32,235 nucleotides of DNA from Aeromicrobium sp. (GCA_023257515.1 JALRCA010000202.1:1-32235); one strand, 5' to 3'. Shown: positions 23,921 to 31,172, counted from the stretch's first letter. Notes: generated from the letters alone by a model not told the origin. Program-made: numbers and translations.

Positions 23921-25074
23921 GCACGCCACAGCCGCGTGAGCGACGCCTCGCCCAGGCCGAACGAGTCGTCCAGGGCGCGCTCCAGCGAGGTGCCGCCGAG
24001 CACGGAGTCGTAGAACCCGACGACGCGACGCTCCCCGTAGCGCTCGTCCAGCAGGCGGAACGCGAGCCAGGCGGACTCGTAGACGGCGCCCAGGTGGGTC
24101 GCGCTCGCGAAGTCCTGCTCGGTGGGCAGCCGGGCCGGCAGGTCACCGTCGTCGACCTGCCGCAGCACCTGCCCGGCGCTCACCGACAACGGCGCCCGGT
24201 CGCGAGCGAGCGCGACGTAGTCGGCGAATCCCTCGGCGACCCAGGCCGGCACGTCACGACCGACCGAGGCACTCAGCAGGTGCGTCGCCTCGTGGGTCAT
24301 GACGACCTGGCTGGCGCGCTCGTCCATCGAGGCGTAGACCGACGGGTTCAGCACGACGACTGGCGACGTCCGAGCCGTCGAGTCGAGGGTCGTGGTGACG
24401 GCCGCGATGTCGCGGACCTGCGAGACGGGCCGGTCGAGCAGACCCGCCGCCACGCGCTGCGAGGCCGGGGCCAGCACGACGAGACGACCCGACGTCTCGG
24501 GCAGGATCGCACGCACCTGGCGCGAGGCCGTCCTCGCCTGGGCCACGAGATCACGATCCGGCACGCCCCCGTCGATCTCGACGACGGTCGCCCCCTCGGC
24601 CCCGACGACCCGGACCGGCCCGGCCAGCCACGGCGGCAGGGCTCCGTCGTCACGCGAGACCGATCGGACGGCGAAGCCACCGCTGCGCGTCGGAGCCAGT
24701 CGCAGGGCGACGGTCGACTCCTGCCGCGGACCGGTGCCGAGGACCGAGCCGCGCACCGGCCGCCACGCGACCTCGACCCGCGCGGTGACCGTGCCGTCCG
24801 CCCGGTCGGCCGCCTGGCCGCCGTCGACGTAGCGCCACGCGACGTCCCCGACCCCCAGGTCGCGCCGCGCGGCCCAGGTCGCGTCCGCCCAGGCGCGGGC
24901 ACGCTCGCCCGGTCCCGCGGCTTCGCGCAGCTCCGCGCGGGACGACGCAGCACCGAGCGCACCGATCTGGTCGGTCAGCAGCTCGTCGGCGTCTGACGGC
25001 ACCGGGACGGGCGTCGACGTCGCGTCGCCCGACCACGGTCGCTGCCAGAGCAGGATCGCGGCGCCCACGACCAC
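23887..25074 (-). CDS. Membrane-anchored HExxH metallopeptidase-like protein
   Basis: 395 residues from GTG 25074. The zinc site is MTHEATHLLSASVG followed by VPAWVAEGFADYVA, the HExxH...E gluzincin pattern of MA-type peptidases. A single N-terminal hydrophobic helix anchors the protein outside the membrane, and a ~200-residue domain of unknown function precedes the peptidase part. The helix is cut short if translation begins at 25074. A CTG at 25137, overlapping the NlpC stop, would restore a basic N terminus and full helix (416 residues). No ATG, GTG or TTG offers the same. Substrate unknown; being downstream of a peptidoglycan hydrolase suggests an envelope role. Confidence 0.78.
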   Translation of the reverse strand: MVVGAAILLWQRPWSGDATSTPVPVPSDADELLTDQIGALGAASSRAELREAAGPGERARAWADATWAARRDLGVGDVAWRYVDGGQAADRADGTVTARVEVAWRPVRGSVLGTGPRQESTVALRLAPTRSGGFAVRSVSRDDGALPPWLAGPVRVVGAEGATVVEIDGGVPDRDLVAQARTASRQVRAILPETSGRLVVLAPASQRVAAGLLDRPVSQVRDIAAVTTTLDSTARTSPVVVLNPSVYASMDERASQVVMTHEATHLLSASVGRDVPAWVAEGFADYVALARDRAPLSVSAGQVLRQVDDGDLPARLPTEQDFASATHLGAVYESAWLAFRLLDERYGERRVVGFYDSVLGGTSLERALDDSFGLGEASLTRLWRAYLTKMASTVS

Positions 25075-25133
25075 CAGGATCGCCAGCGCGGCGACGTTGG
25101 GGCTCGGACGCCACCGACGTCCGGGGTCCTCGC

Positions 25134-26102
25134 TCAGGCGACCCGTCCGGCCTTGGTGAAGCCCGAGAGGGTCGTGATCTCGACCGACTTGCCCGGACGA
25201 GGTGCGTGGACGACCCGACCGCCTCCGATGTACATGCCGTCGTGCGACATGTCGCCGTAGAAGACCAGGTCACCGGGCTGCAGCTCGTTCATGGACACCG
25301 GCGTGGTCGCGCCGTACTGCGGGCCCACGACGCGCGGCAGCGAGACACCGGCCGCGTTCCAGGCGCCCTGCATGAGGCCCGAGCAGTCCCAGCCGTCGGG
25401 TCCGGTGCCGCCGTAGACGTAGGGGTCGCCGAGCTGTGCCAGGGCGAAGTCGATGGCCTTCTTGGCGCGGCCCGTCGCGTCGACCTCGGGCGCCTTCTGC
25501 GACCCGCCGGCGTCGAGCGTGCGACGCTCGGGAGCCGACAGCCGCTCGACCTCCTGCTCGAGCGCGGCGTGGTCGCGTCGCAGCTTGGCCTGCTTGCTCT
25601 TGGCCGTCGCCTGGTCCTTGCTCAGGTCCTTGCGGCGGTCGGCGAGCTGCTTGCGACGGTTCTCGAGCTCCTTGGCCGTCGTGGCGAAGCGCTCGATCTC
25701 GTTGGCTCGCGTGCTGTTCAGGGCCTCGACCGCGTTCAGCCCGTCGAGGAAGTCGCGGGCGTCGTCGCTGCTCAGGAGGCTCGCGCTCGGTCCGAGCGGC
25801 GACTGCATCTGCTGCTGCACGATCGAGGCGCCCAGCGCGTCGCGCTGCTTGCGGTACGCCGCCAGCTGGCTCTGCACCTCGTCGTCGAGGTCGGCGATCT
25901 CGGTCTTCGCCTGCTTGATGCGCACGCCGAGCTGGTTCACCTGCTCGTTCGCGACCTCGAGCTTGTGGAAGGCCGCCTTCACGTCCTTCGCGGTCGTCCT
26001 CTGCTCGGGCTCGGCCTGAGCGGTCCCGGCCACCAGGCCGGTCCCCGCCACGAGTCCGATCACCACGGCGGCTGCCCGGGCACGGTTCGACGTGTTGTGC
26101 AC
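25134..26102 (-). CDS. Secreted NlpC/P60 peptidoglycan endopeptidase
   Basis: 322 residues. A signal peptide (AAAVVIGLVAGTGLVAGTAQA, cleaved near residue 31) precedes a long coiled-coil region (~35-190). A C-terminal NlpC/P60 domain follows, with catalytic Cys in DGWDCSGLMQGAW, His in SHDGMYIG and the third polar residue His in VVHAPRPG. The coiled coil is the autoinhibitory or FtsEX-docking type seen in RipC-like proteins. Start GTG 26102 is chosen among several overlapping GTGs because AGGAG ends exactly five bases upstream. Expression is expected to respond to c-di-AMP through the leader riboswitch. Confidence 0.93.
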   Translation of the reverse strand: MHNTSNRARAAAVVIGLVAGTGLVAGTAQAEPEQRTTAKDVKAAFHKLEVANEQVNQLGVRIKQAKTEIADLDDEVQSQLAAYRKQRDALGASIVQQQMQSPLGPSASLLSSDDARDFLDGLNAVEALNSTRANEIERFATTAKELENRRKQLADRRKDLSKDQATAKSKQAKLRRDHAALEQEVERLSAPERRTLDAGGSQKAPEVDATGRAKKAIDFALAQLGDPYVYGGTGPDGWDCSGLMQGAWNAAGVSLPRVVGPQYGATTPVSMNELQPGDLVFYGDMSHDGMYIGGGRVVHAPRPGKSVEITTLSGFTKAGRVA

Positions 26103-26120
26103 ACACACTCCTGCGTCAGT

Positions 26121-26285
26121 CCTCGTCGCCTACCGGGTGAGCTGACGGGTTCGGGCCAAGGCGCCCTACGGCGGCACGCAACGCGCGCTGCCGATTCACC
26201 CCACACACGTGGTTCCCCGGCTCGCCGCGGGTGACTTCCCCTCAACCGTGGCGATTCAGCGGTGCCCCCGGTGCCGATCAGGGCG
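26121..26285 (-). ncRNA. ydaO/yuaA (cyclic di-AMP) riboswitch
   Basis: The leader of the NlpC/P60 gene (about 200 bases) matches the ydaO family in order on the minus strand: CTGAATCGCC, GGGGAAGTCACCCG, GCCGGGGAACCA, GGGGTGAATCGGC, GCCGTAGGGC, then the diagnostic CCGAACCCGTCAGCTC and CCGGTAGGCGACGAGG. This class binds c-di-AMP and usually turns genes off. In actinobacteria it commonly precedes cell-wall hydrolases such as this one. Exact helix ends would need covariance alignment. Together with its promoter it fills the ~300-bp gap 26103-26401. Confidence 0.93.
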
Positions 26286-26314
26286 ATCGACATTCGCCGG
26301 ATGCACGGTCACCT

Positions 26315-26320
26315 ACTGTA
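26315..26320 (-). promoter_or_regulatory. -10 element of the riboswitch transcript
   Basis: Minus-strand TACAGT lies about 30 bp upstream of the riboswitch core. No clear -35. Suitable position for the start of the leader RNA. Confidence 0.45.
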
Positions 26321-26401
26321 CAGGGGTCCCGGGCCCCCGCCGACGGCCGCCCGCGGCGTGGGCGGGTGAGGGACGTCACACGGAAGGAGTCGCCGCAGGG
26401 C

Positions 26402-26683
26402 TCAGCCGGCGTGCGACTCCGGGCCCGTGAGCGGGACGACCAGCCGCAGCGGCGGCACGAGTCCCCCGTCCGCCAGCAGGTCGAGGGCGAGGCGCTCCTC
26501 GGCGTCGATCTCGACCCCCTGCGGCGGTCCGCCCAGCAGGACGCTGACGACGCAGTCGCCGCACGCCCGGGGTCCCCGCACGACGCACCGGTCGCAGTCG
26601 ACGACGACGGACTCGCCGTCCGGGTCCTGACCGCGATCGTGGTCGTGGTCGTCTGGCCGGTGGTTCGTCGGATCGGTATCCAT
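26402..26683 (-). CDS. Small CxxC...CxxC protein, probably DNA-damage co-regulated
   Basis: 93 residues, no named family. A His/Asp-rich N terminus (NHRPDDHDHDRGQDPD) is followed by VVDCDRCVVRGPRACGDCVVSVLLGG, a C-x2-C-x7-C-x2-C arrangement that probably binds zinc, and a hydrophobic C-terminal half (RLALDLLADGGLVPPLRL). I recall similar short Cys proteins next to this nuclease fusion in other actinobacteria, but cannot check. ATG 26683 has GAGG upstream; GTG 26692 is an alternative adding three residues. It shares a symmetric PafBC-type promoter with the divergent exonuclease gene. Confidence 0.72.
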   Translation of the reverse strand: MDTDPTNHRPDDHDHDRGQDPDGESVVVDCDRCVVRGPRACGDCVVSVLLGGPPQGVEIDAEERLALDLLADGGLVPPLRLVVPLTGPESHAG

Positions 26684-26715
26684 CGTGCTCACCTCGTCTC
26701 TCGATGTCGTCGCCG

Positions 26716-26738
26716 ACGCTAGGCAGCACCTCCGACAG
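26716..26738 (-). promoter_or_regulatory. PafBC/RecA-NDp-type promoter for the CxxC protein
   Basis: Minus strand CTGTCGGAG, 8 bases, TAGCGT. The published mycobacterial RecA-independent DNA-damage promoter is tTGTCRgtg-N8-TAnnnT; spacing matches exactly and one core base differs from the rightward copy. The transcript would have a ~26-base leader. Confidence 0.65.
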
Positions 26739-26765
26739 AACCGACGCCGCTCGGCTTGGGACCGG

Positions 26766-26788
26766 TTGTCGGAGGCCGCACCTAGCGT
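26766..26788 (+). promoter_or_regulatory. PafBC/RecA-NDp-type promoter for the exonuclease/GIY-YIG gene
   Basis: TTGTCGGAG (26766-26774), 8 bases, TAGCGT (26783-26788), then 7 bases to GTG 26796. It fits the tTGTCRgtg-N8-TAnnnT consensus of RecA-independent damage-inducible promoters with correct spacing, and predicts a leaderless mRNA. Confidence 0.75.
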
Positions 26789-26795
26789 CGGCGCC

Positions 26796-28487
26796 GTGAC
26801 CAGCCAGCCCACCCTCGACGACCTCGGCCGCCTCCTGCACGACGTCACCTTCTGCGTCGTCGACCTCGAGACGACCGGGGGCTCCGCGGCCAACGGCCAC
26901 AAGATCACCGAGATCGGCGCGGTCAAGGTCCGTGGCGGCGAGGTCCTCGGGGAGTTCCAGACGCTGGTCAACCCCGACGAGTCGATTCCTGCCTTCATCA
27001 CCGTCCTGACGGGCATCACCGACGCCATGCTGGTCGAGGCGCCGCGCATCGCCGAGGCCCTGCCGAGCTTCCTGGAGTTCGCCCGCGGCACCGTGCTGGT
27101 CGCCCACAACGCACCCTTCGACACCGGTTTCCTCAAGCACGCGGCGCGGGGGCTCGACATCACGTGGCCGCGCTTCGAGGTCCTCGACACCGCCGTGCTG
27201 GCGCGGCGCGCGATGCTGCGCGAGGAGGCACCGAACGTCAAGCTCGCCACGCTCGCGCGGGTGTTCCACGCGACCACCACCCCCAACCACCGGGCCCTCG
27301 CGGACGCCCGCGCCACGGTCGACGTGCTGCACGGCCTGTTCGAGCGACTGGGCTCGCTCGGCGTCCACTCCCTCGAGGAGGTCTCGACGTTCACGGCCAA
27401 GGTCACCCCCGAGCAGCGACGCAAGCGCCACCTGGCCGACCACGTTCCGCAGGCACCCGGCGTGTACCTGTTCCGCGACCGCAACGACGCCGTGCTCTAC
27501 GTCGGCACGTCGCGACGACTCCGCACCCGGGTCCGCAGCTACTTCACCGAGTCGGAGTCCCGCTCACGCATCGGCGAGATGGTGCGCCTGGCCGAGCGGG
27601 TCGACACGATCACGTGCGCGACGGCGCTCGAGGCCCAGGTCCGCGAGCTGCGACTCATCCATGCGCACCGCCCGCCGTACAACCGACGCTCCAAGTTCCC
27701 CGAGCGGGCGACCTGGGTCAAGCTCACGCGCGAGCCGTGGCCCCGTCTCTCCCTCGTGCGTGAGGTCCTCGACGACGACGCCGACTACGTCGGTCCGTTC
27801 GGCTCGCGCTCCGCGGCCGACGACGCCGTCGCGGCACTGCACGACGTCTTCCGCATCCGCCAGTGCAGCGGACGCCTCCCGCGGCAGCCGCGTCGCACGC
27901 CCTGCGCGCTCGCCGAGCTCGACCAGTGCCTCTCCCCGTGCGACGGGTCCGTCGAGCCCGAGGTGTACGACGCCGAGGTCCTCGAGGTCCGTCGCGCCAT
28001 GACGGCCGACCCGCTCGTGCTGGTCGAGGCCATCACCCGTCGCATGCAGGACCTGTCGCGCCACGAGCGCTTCGAGGACGCGGCTCGCTGGCGCGATCGC
28101 ATGGCGGCCCTGCTGCGGGGCGTCGCGCGCACGCAGCGGCTTCGCGAGCTGACGGCCGAGGACGAGCTCGTCGCCGCGGCACCGCACGAGGACGGCTGGG
28201 AGATCCACGTCGTGCGCCACGGGCGGCTCGCCGCCGCGGGCGTCATGCCCCGAGGCACCCGGCCGGCCGGTTGGGTCGAGACCCTGGTCGCGACCGCCGA
28301 GTCCGTCACTCCCGCGCACGGCCCGGCGCCGGCCGCCACGCCGGAGGAGACCGAGCTCGTGCGCCGCTGGCTGCAGACGCCGGGGCTGCGGATGGTCCGT
28401 GGCCGGTGGGTCAGTGCTCTCGAGGGCGCGACCCGGCACCTCGCGCTCGTCCCGGACCGCGAGAAGCGCACTAGGCTGGGCGCGTGA
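26796..28487 (+). CDS. DEDDh 3'-5' exonuclease fused to UvrC-like GIY-YIG endonuclease (Rv2191-like)
   Basis: 563 residues. The DnaQ-type exonuclease domain (~15-185) has FCVVDLETTG (Asp23, Glu25), VAHNAPFDTGFL (Asp) and HRALADARAT (His, Asp): all DEDDh residues. A GIY-YIG domain follows (~220-300: PGVYLFRDRNDAVLYVGTS, RLRTRVRSYF), as in UvrC and Cho. Later come a cysteine pair region (CSGRL...CALAELDQCLSPC) and a UVR-like helix (RHERFEDAARWRDRMAALL). The RNase H-like 3'-nuclease half of UvrC is missing. A role in excision repair is inferred from the domains and supported by the damage-type promoter. Start GTG 26796 is leaderless. Confidence 0.9.
   Translation: MTSQPTLDDLGRLLHDVTFCVVDLETTGGSAANGHKITEIGAVKVRGGEVLGEFQTLVNPDESIPAFITVLTGITDAMLVEAPRIAEALPSFLEFARGTVLVAHNAPFDTGFLKHAARGLDITWPRFEVLDTAVLARRAMLREEAPNVKLATLARVFHATTTPNHRALADARATVDVLHGLFERLGSLGVHSLEEVSTFTAKVTPEQRRKRHLADHVPQAPGVYLFRDRNDAVLYVGTSRRLRTRVRSYFTESESRSRIGEMVRLAERVDTITCATALEAQVRELRLIHAHRPPYNRRSKFPERATWVKLTREPWPRLSLVREVLDDDADYVGPFGSRSAADDAVAALHDVFRIRQCSGRLPRQPRRTPCALAELDQCLSPCDGSVEPEVYDAEVLEVRRAMTADPLVLVEAITRRMQDLSRHERFEDAARWRDRMAALLRGVARTQRLRELTAEDELVAAAPHEDGWEIHVVRHGRLAAAGVMPRGTRPAGWVETLVATAESVTPAHGPAPAATPEETELVRRWLQTPGLRMVRGRWVSALEGATRHLALVPDREKRTRLGA
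28472..28477 (+). promoter_or_regulatory. -10 element for leaderless RAM-domain mRNA
   Basis: TAGGCT, inside the last codons of the nuclease gene, ends 6 bp before GTG 28484. Confidence 0.55.
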
Positions 28488-28759
28488 TCACCGCCATCGT
28501 CTCCGTCCAGACCGACGTCGCCACGATCTCCGAGACCGCCGAGGCGATCGCCGCCATCGAGGGCGTCAGCGAGGTCTACTCCGTCACCGGCGAGGTCGAC
28601 CTCGTCGCGATGGTGCGCGTGCGGCAGGTCGACGACGTCGCGTCCGTCGTGGCCGACCAGGTCAACAAGGTGCCGGGCGTCGTCGCCACGCAGACCCAGA
28701 TCGCGTTCCAGACGTTTAGCCAGCACGACCTCGAGGACGCCTTCAGCATCGGGATCTGA
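28484..28759 (+). CDS. Stand-alone Lrp/AsnC ligand-binding (RAM) domain protein
   Basis: 91 residues. Only the RAM effector domain of Lrp/AsnC regulators is present: TAIVSVQTDVATISETAEAI, VSEVYSVTGEVDLVAMVRV and GVVATQTQIAFQTF. No DNA-binding domain. Such proteins form oligomers that bind amino acids and may act through partners. Start GTG overlaps the nuclease stop (GTGA), yet it also has its own -10. Next to, and convergent with, trpD, so an amino-acid link is possible but unproven. Confidence 0.88.
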   Translation: MITAIVSVQTDVATISETAEAIAAIEGVSEVYSVTGEVDLVAMVRVRQVDDVASVVADQVNKVPGVVATQTQIAFQTFSQHDLEDAFSIGI

Positions 28760-28771
28760 CGGCCGATGCGT

Positions 28772-28801
28772 GCTGATTCCCAGGCCAGCCTGGGAATCAG
28801 C
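28772..28801. repeat. Perfect 14-bp-arm palindrome (dispersed repeat copy)
   Basis: GCTGATTCCCAGGC and its reverse complement around a 2-base centre. Same core as the repeats beside the AbiEi-like gene. It starts 12 bp after the RAM gene stop. No T-tract on either side, so not a classical terminator. Confidence 0.85.
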
Positions 28802-28843
28802 GCCCCCGGCCCGGCCGCCTCGCGCCTCGTCCGACCCACCCCC

Positions 28844-28900
28844 CACGGTTTCCTGGCGCCTCGCACGGGTGGCAACCCCTGCATCCGTCAGGAAACCGTG
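28844..28900. repeat. Long inverted repeat between two palindromes
   Basis: CACGGTTTCCTG (28844-28855) and CAGGAAACCGTG (28889-28900) are perfect 12-bp arms around 33 bases. It sits midway between the palindromes at 28772 and 28922; together they fill the 214-bp gap between the convergent RAM and trpD genes. Confidence 0.8.
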
Positions 28901-28921
28901 CCCGGCCCCGGCCCAGCGTCG

Positions 28922-28945
28922 GATTCCCAGGCCAGCCTGGGAATC
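28922..28945. repeat. Perfect 11-bp-arm palindrome (second dispersed copy)
   Basis: GATTCCCAGGC and its reverse complement around CA. It and the sequence after it (CAGCGC, CCC, GGCC) repeat the copy at 28772 directly, about 150 bp away. Confidence 0.85.
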
Positions 28946-28973
28946 AGCGCACCCAGCCCGGCCGACCGCACGG

Positions 28974-30026
28974 TCAGTCCTGCGGGGCCCACCGCTGCGT
29001 CGCCCGGGCCCACTCCGCCAGCACGCGTGCCGCGGCACCGGAGTCGATCGACTCACGAGCGCGCTCGACGCCGTGCGCGAGGCGCTGCAGCAGCGGCGCC
29101 TGCGACTCGCCGCCGTGTGCGGCGATGCCGGTCGCGGCGTTGAGCAGCACGGCGTCGCGGATCGGACCCGTGGCGCCGTCCATCACGTCACGGAAGACCT
29201 GGGCGTTGTGCTCGGCCTCGCCGCCGCGCAGCGCCTCGAGCGGCGAGCGCTCGAAGCCGAGCTCGCCCGGGTCGACGAGCGACTCGTCGACGGCGCCGTC
29301 CCGGGTCGTCCAGAAGCGCGTGCCCGTGGACACGGTCACCTCGTCGAGACCGTCCTCACCGCGGAACACCAGGGCGTCGGTGCCCCGGGACGCGAACACG
29401 CCCGCCACGATCGGCGCGACGTGGGGGTTCGCGCAGCCCACGGCCATCGCGCCCGGACGCGCGGGATTGGTCAGCGGCCCGAGCCAGTTGAACGGGGTCG
29501 CGATGCCCAGCTCGCGCCGTGGCACCGCCGTGTGGCGGAACGAGGCGTGGAACACCGGCGCGAAGCAGAACGTGATGCCGGCCTCGCGCTGCACGTCGAG
29601 CACACGGTCGGCAGGCACGTCGAGCCGGATCCCGAGGGCCTCGAGCACGTCGGCCGAGCCGCTGCGGCTCGAGGCGGCGCGATTGCCGTGCTTGACGACC
29701 CCGATGCCGGCGCCCGCCACCACGACGGCCGACATCGAGGAGATGTTCACCGTCTGGGCACGGTCGCCGCCGGTGCCGACGATGTCGACGACGCGGTCCT
29801 GGACGTCGAGCAGGCGCGCGTGCGCCAGCATCTCGTCGGCCAGGCCGCGCAGCTCGGCCACGGTCTCGCCCTTGGACCGCAACGACACGGCGAACGCCGC
29901 GATCTGCGCCGGGGTCGCGTTGCCGTCGAGGATCTCGCGCATGGCCCACGCCGTCGAGGCGCTGTCGAGGTCCTCGCCGTCGACGAGCGCGGACAGGACG
30001 TCGGGCCAGGTCTGGGGAGAGGTCAC
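28974..30026 (-). CDS. trpD: Anthranilate phosphoribosyltransferase TrpD
   Basis: 350 residues; transfers phosphoribose from PRPP to anthranilate in tryptophan synthesis. The PRPP site is VDIVGTGGDRAQTVNISS; KHGNRAASSRSGSADVLEALG, FCFAPVFHASFRH, LGPLTNPARPGA and GEDGLDEVTVS follow in family order. An isolated trpD, away from other trp genes, is usual in this actinobacterial neighbourhood. Start GTG 30026 lies 4 bp after the receiver-protein stop, so both are probably on one leaderless transcript. Confidence 0.96.
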   Translation of the reverse strand: MTSPQTWPDVLSALVDGEDLDSASTAWAMREILDGNATPAQIAAFAVSLRSKGETVAELRGLADEMLAHARLLDVQDRVVDIVGTGGDRAQTVNISSMSAVVVAGAGIGVVKHGNRAASSRSGSADVLEALGIRLDVPADRVLDVQREAGITFCFAPVFHASFRHTAVPRRELGIATPFNWLGPLTNPARPGAMAVGCANPHVAPIVAGVFASRGTDALVFRGEDGLDEVTVSTGTRFWTTRDGAVDESLVDPGELGFERSPLEALRGGEAEHNAQVFRDVMDGATGPIRDAVLLNAATGIAAHGGESQAPLLQRLAHGVERARESIDSGAAARVLAEWARATQRWAPQD

Positions 30027-30030
30027 GGGG

Positions 30031-30447
30031 TCAGCCGGCGGCGAGGACGCCGCGCGCCAGGGCGATGACGGTCTCGGCGAGCTCGAGCGGGTCGATCGGG
30101 TGCGAGACCGTGGCCTCGGCGCGTGACCACGAGGCGAGCCAGGCGTCCTGTGGCCGACCGGTCAGCACCAGGACCGGCGGCGCCTGGTAGATCTCGTCCT
30201 TGATCTGGCGCGCGATGCCGAGGCCACCGGCGGGGACGGCCTCACCGTCGAGGATCACCAGGTCGGGGCGTCGACCCGGCCCGTCGCCGTCGAGCTGCTG
30301 CACGACCACCGGCTCGGTCGCGCACTCGACGTACTCGAAGGACGGAAGGTCGGGGTGCGGGCGGGTGCCCAGGCCTGCGATGACAGCCTGTCGCACGTCG
30401 CGGTCGTCGCTGTAGACCAGCACCCGCAGGGCCTCGTGCTCGCTCAC
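30031..30447 (-). CDS. Degenerate receiver-domain protein
   Basis: 138 residues, single CheY-like domain without an output domain. [16 protein letters not shown] gives the acidic pocket, [14 protein letters not shown] the likely phospho-acceptor Asp, and [17 protein letters not shown] the switch Thr. The invariant Lys of the last loop is replaced: [13 protein letters not shown] has His where Lys-Pro is expected. Phosphorylation may therefore be altered or absent. Start GTG 30447 is 6 bp from TACGAT; ATG 30462 would add five residues but lies upstream of the predicted transcription start. Transcribed with trpD and divergent from ctaE. Confidence 0.75.
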   Translation of the reverse strand: MSEHEALRVLVYSDDRDVRQAVIAGLGTRPHPDLPSFEYVECATEPVVVQQLDGDGPGRRPDLVILDGEAVPAGGLGIARQIKDEIYQAPPVLVLTGRPQDAWLASWSRAEATVSHPIDPLELAETVIALARGVLAAG

Positions 30448-30453
30448 GCTCGC

Positions 30454-30465
30454 ATCGTACATAAT
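30454..30465. promoter_or_regulatory. Back-to-back -10 elements for the receiver gene and ctaE
   Basis: Leftward TACGAT (30459-30454) ends 6 bp before GTG 30447; rightward CATAAT (30460-30465) ends 6 bp before GTG 30472. A rightward TACATA at 30458 would share the TA, as in the two other divergent pairs. No ribosome-binding site on either side. Confidence 0.6.
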
Positions 30466-30471
30466 GTTCGC

Positions 30472-31110
30472 GTGGCGACTACTTCCGTGATCCCGGCCTC
30501 CCGACTCCATGGCACCGAGGGAAGACCCTCGATGGTGACCGTCGGCACGATCGTCTGGCTCTCGAGCGAGCTGATGTTCTTCGCCGGACTCTTCGCGGCG
30601 TACTTCACGGTCCGCAACGTCGCCCCGGGTCTGTGGGCGCAGGAGACCGAGCTCCTCAACATCCCGTTCGCCACCGCGAACACCACGATCCTCGTGCTCT
30701 CCTCCTTCACGTGCCAGTTCGGTGTCTTCGCCGCGGAGCGCGGTCGTGCAGGGCGCACGGGCACGCTGCTCCAGCTCGGCAAGTGGGGCATGCGCGAGTG
30801 GTTCGTGCTCACCTACGTCATGGGTGCGATCTTCATCGGGGGCCAGGCGCTGGAGTACGCCGAGCTCGTCCACGAGGGCGTGACGATCCCGTCCTCGGCC
30901 TACGGCTCCCTCTTCTACCTCGCGACCGGCTTCCACGGCATCCACGTCGTGGGCGGTCTGCTGGCCTTCCTGCTCGTGATCGGCCGCACCTTCGTCGCGC
31001 GTCGGTTCACGCACGAGCAGGCCATCTCGGCGATCGTCGTCTCGTACTACTGGCACTTCGTCGACATCGTCTGGGTCGGGCTCTTCGCGACCATCTACCT
31101 GATCCGCTGA
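30472..31110 (+). CDS. ctaE: Cytochrome c oxidase subunit III
   Basis: 212 residues, the short five-helix form of subunit III of the actinobacterial aa3 oxidase. [68 protein letters not shown] and [24 protein letters not shown] are the conserved helices, with the family Glu and His residues present. It stabilises subunits I/II in the bcc-aa3 supercomplex. Start GTG 30472 ([13 protein letters not shown]) has its -10 six bases away, predicting a leaderless mRNA. Followed by qcrC and qcrA. Confidence 0.96.
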   Translation: MATTSVIPASRLHGTEGRPSMVTVGTIVWLSSELMFFAGLFAAYFTVRNVAPGLWAQETELLNIPFATANTTILVLSSFTCQFGVFAAERGRAGRTGTLLQLGKWGMREWFVLTYVMGAIFIGGQALEYAELVHEGVTIPSSAYGSLFYLATGFHGIHVVGGLLAFLLVIGRTFVARRFTHEQAISAIVVSYYWHFVDIVWVGLFATIYLIR

Positions 31111-31115
31111 AACAT

Positions 31116-31132
31116 CTCCTCGACCCGAGGAG
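31116..31132 (+). other. Hairpin after ctaE
   Basis: CTCCTCG / CGAGGAG, 7 bp with a 3-base loop, 5 bp past the ctaE stop. No T-tract, so at most a partial terminator or mRNA-stability element between ctaE and qcrC. Confidence 0.45.
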
Positions 31133-31172
31133 CAAGGCCAACCTAAGTCACGCGGTCCGGGCCCAGTCCGGA

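Noticed and set aside
26060-26293. 77-codon frame in the NlpC leader
   Set aside because: It coincides with the ydaO riboswitch sequence; the apparent coding potential comes from conserved RNA.
28772-28945. Palindromes as bidirectional terminators
   Set aside because: No T-tract on either side; the same core recurs at 14061 and 15350, so a dispersed repeat explains them better. A secondary terminator role is not excluded.
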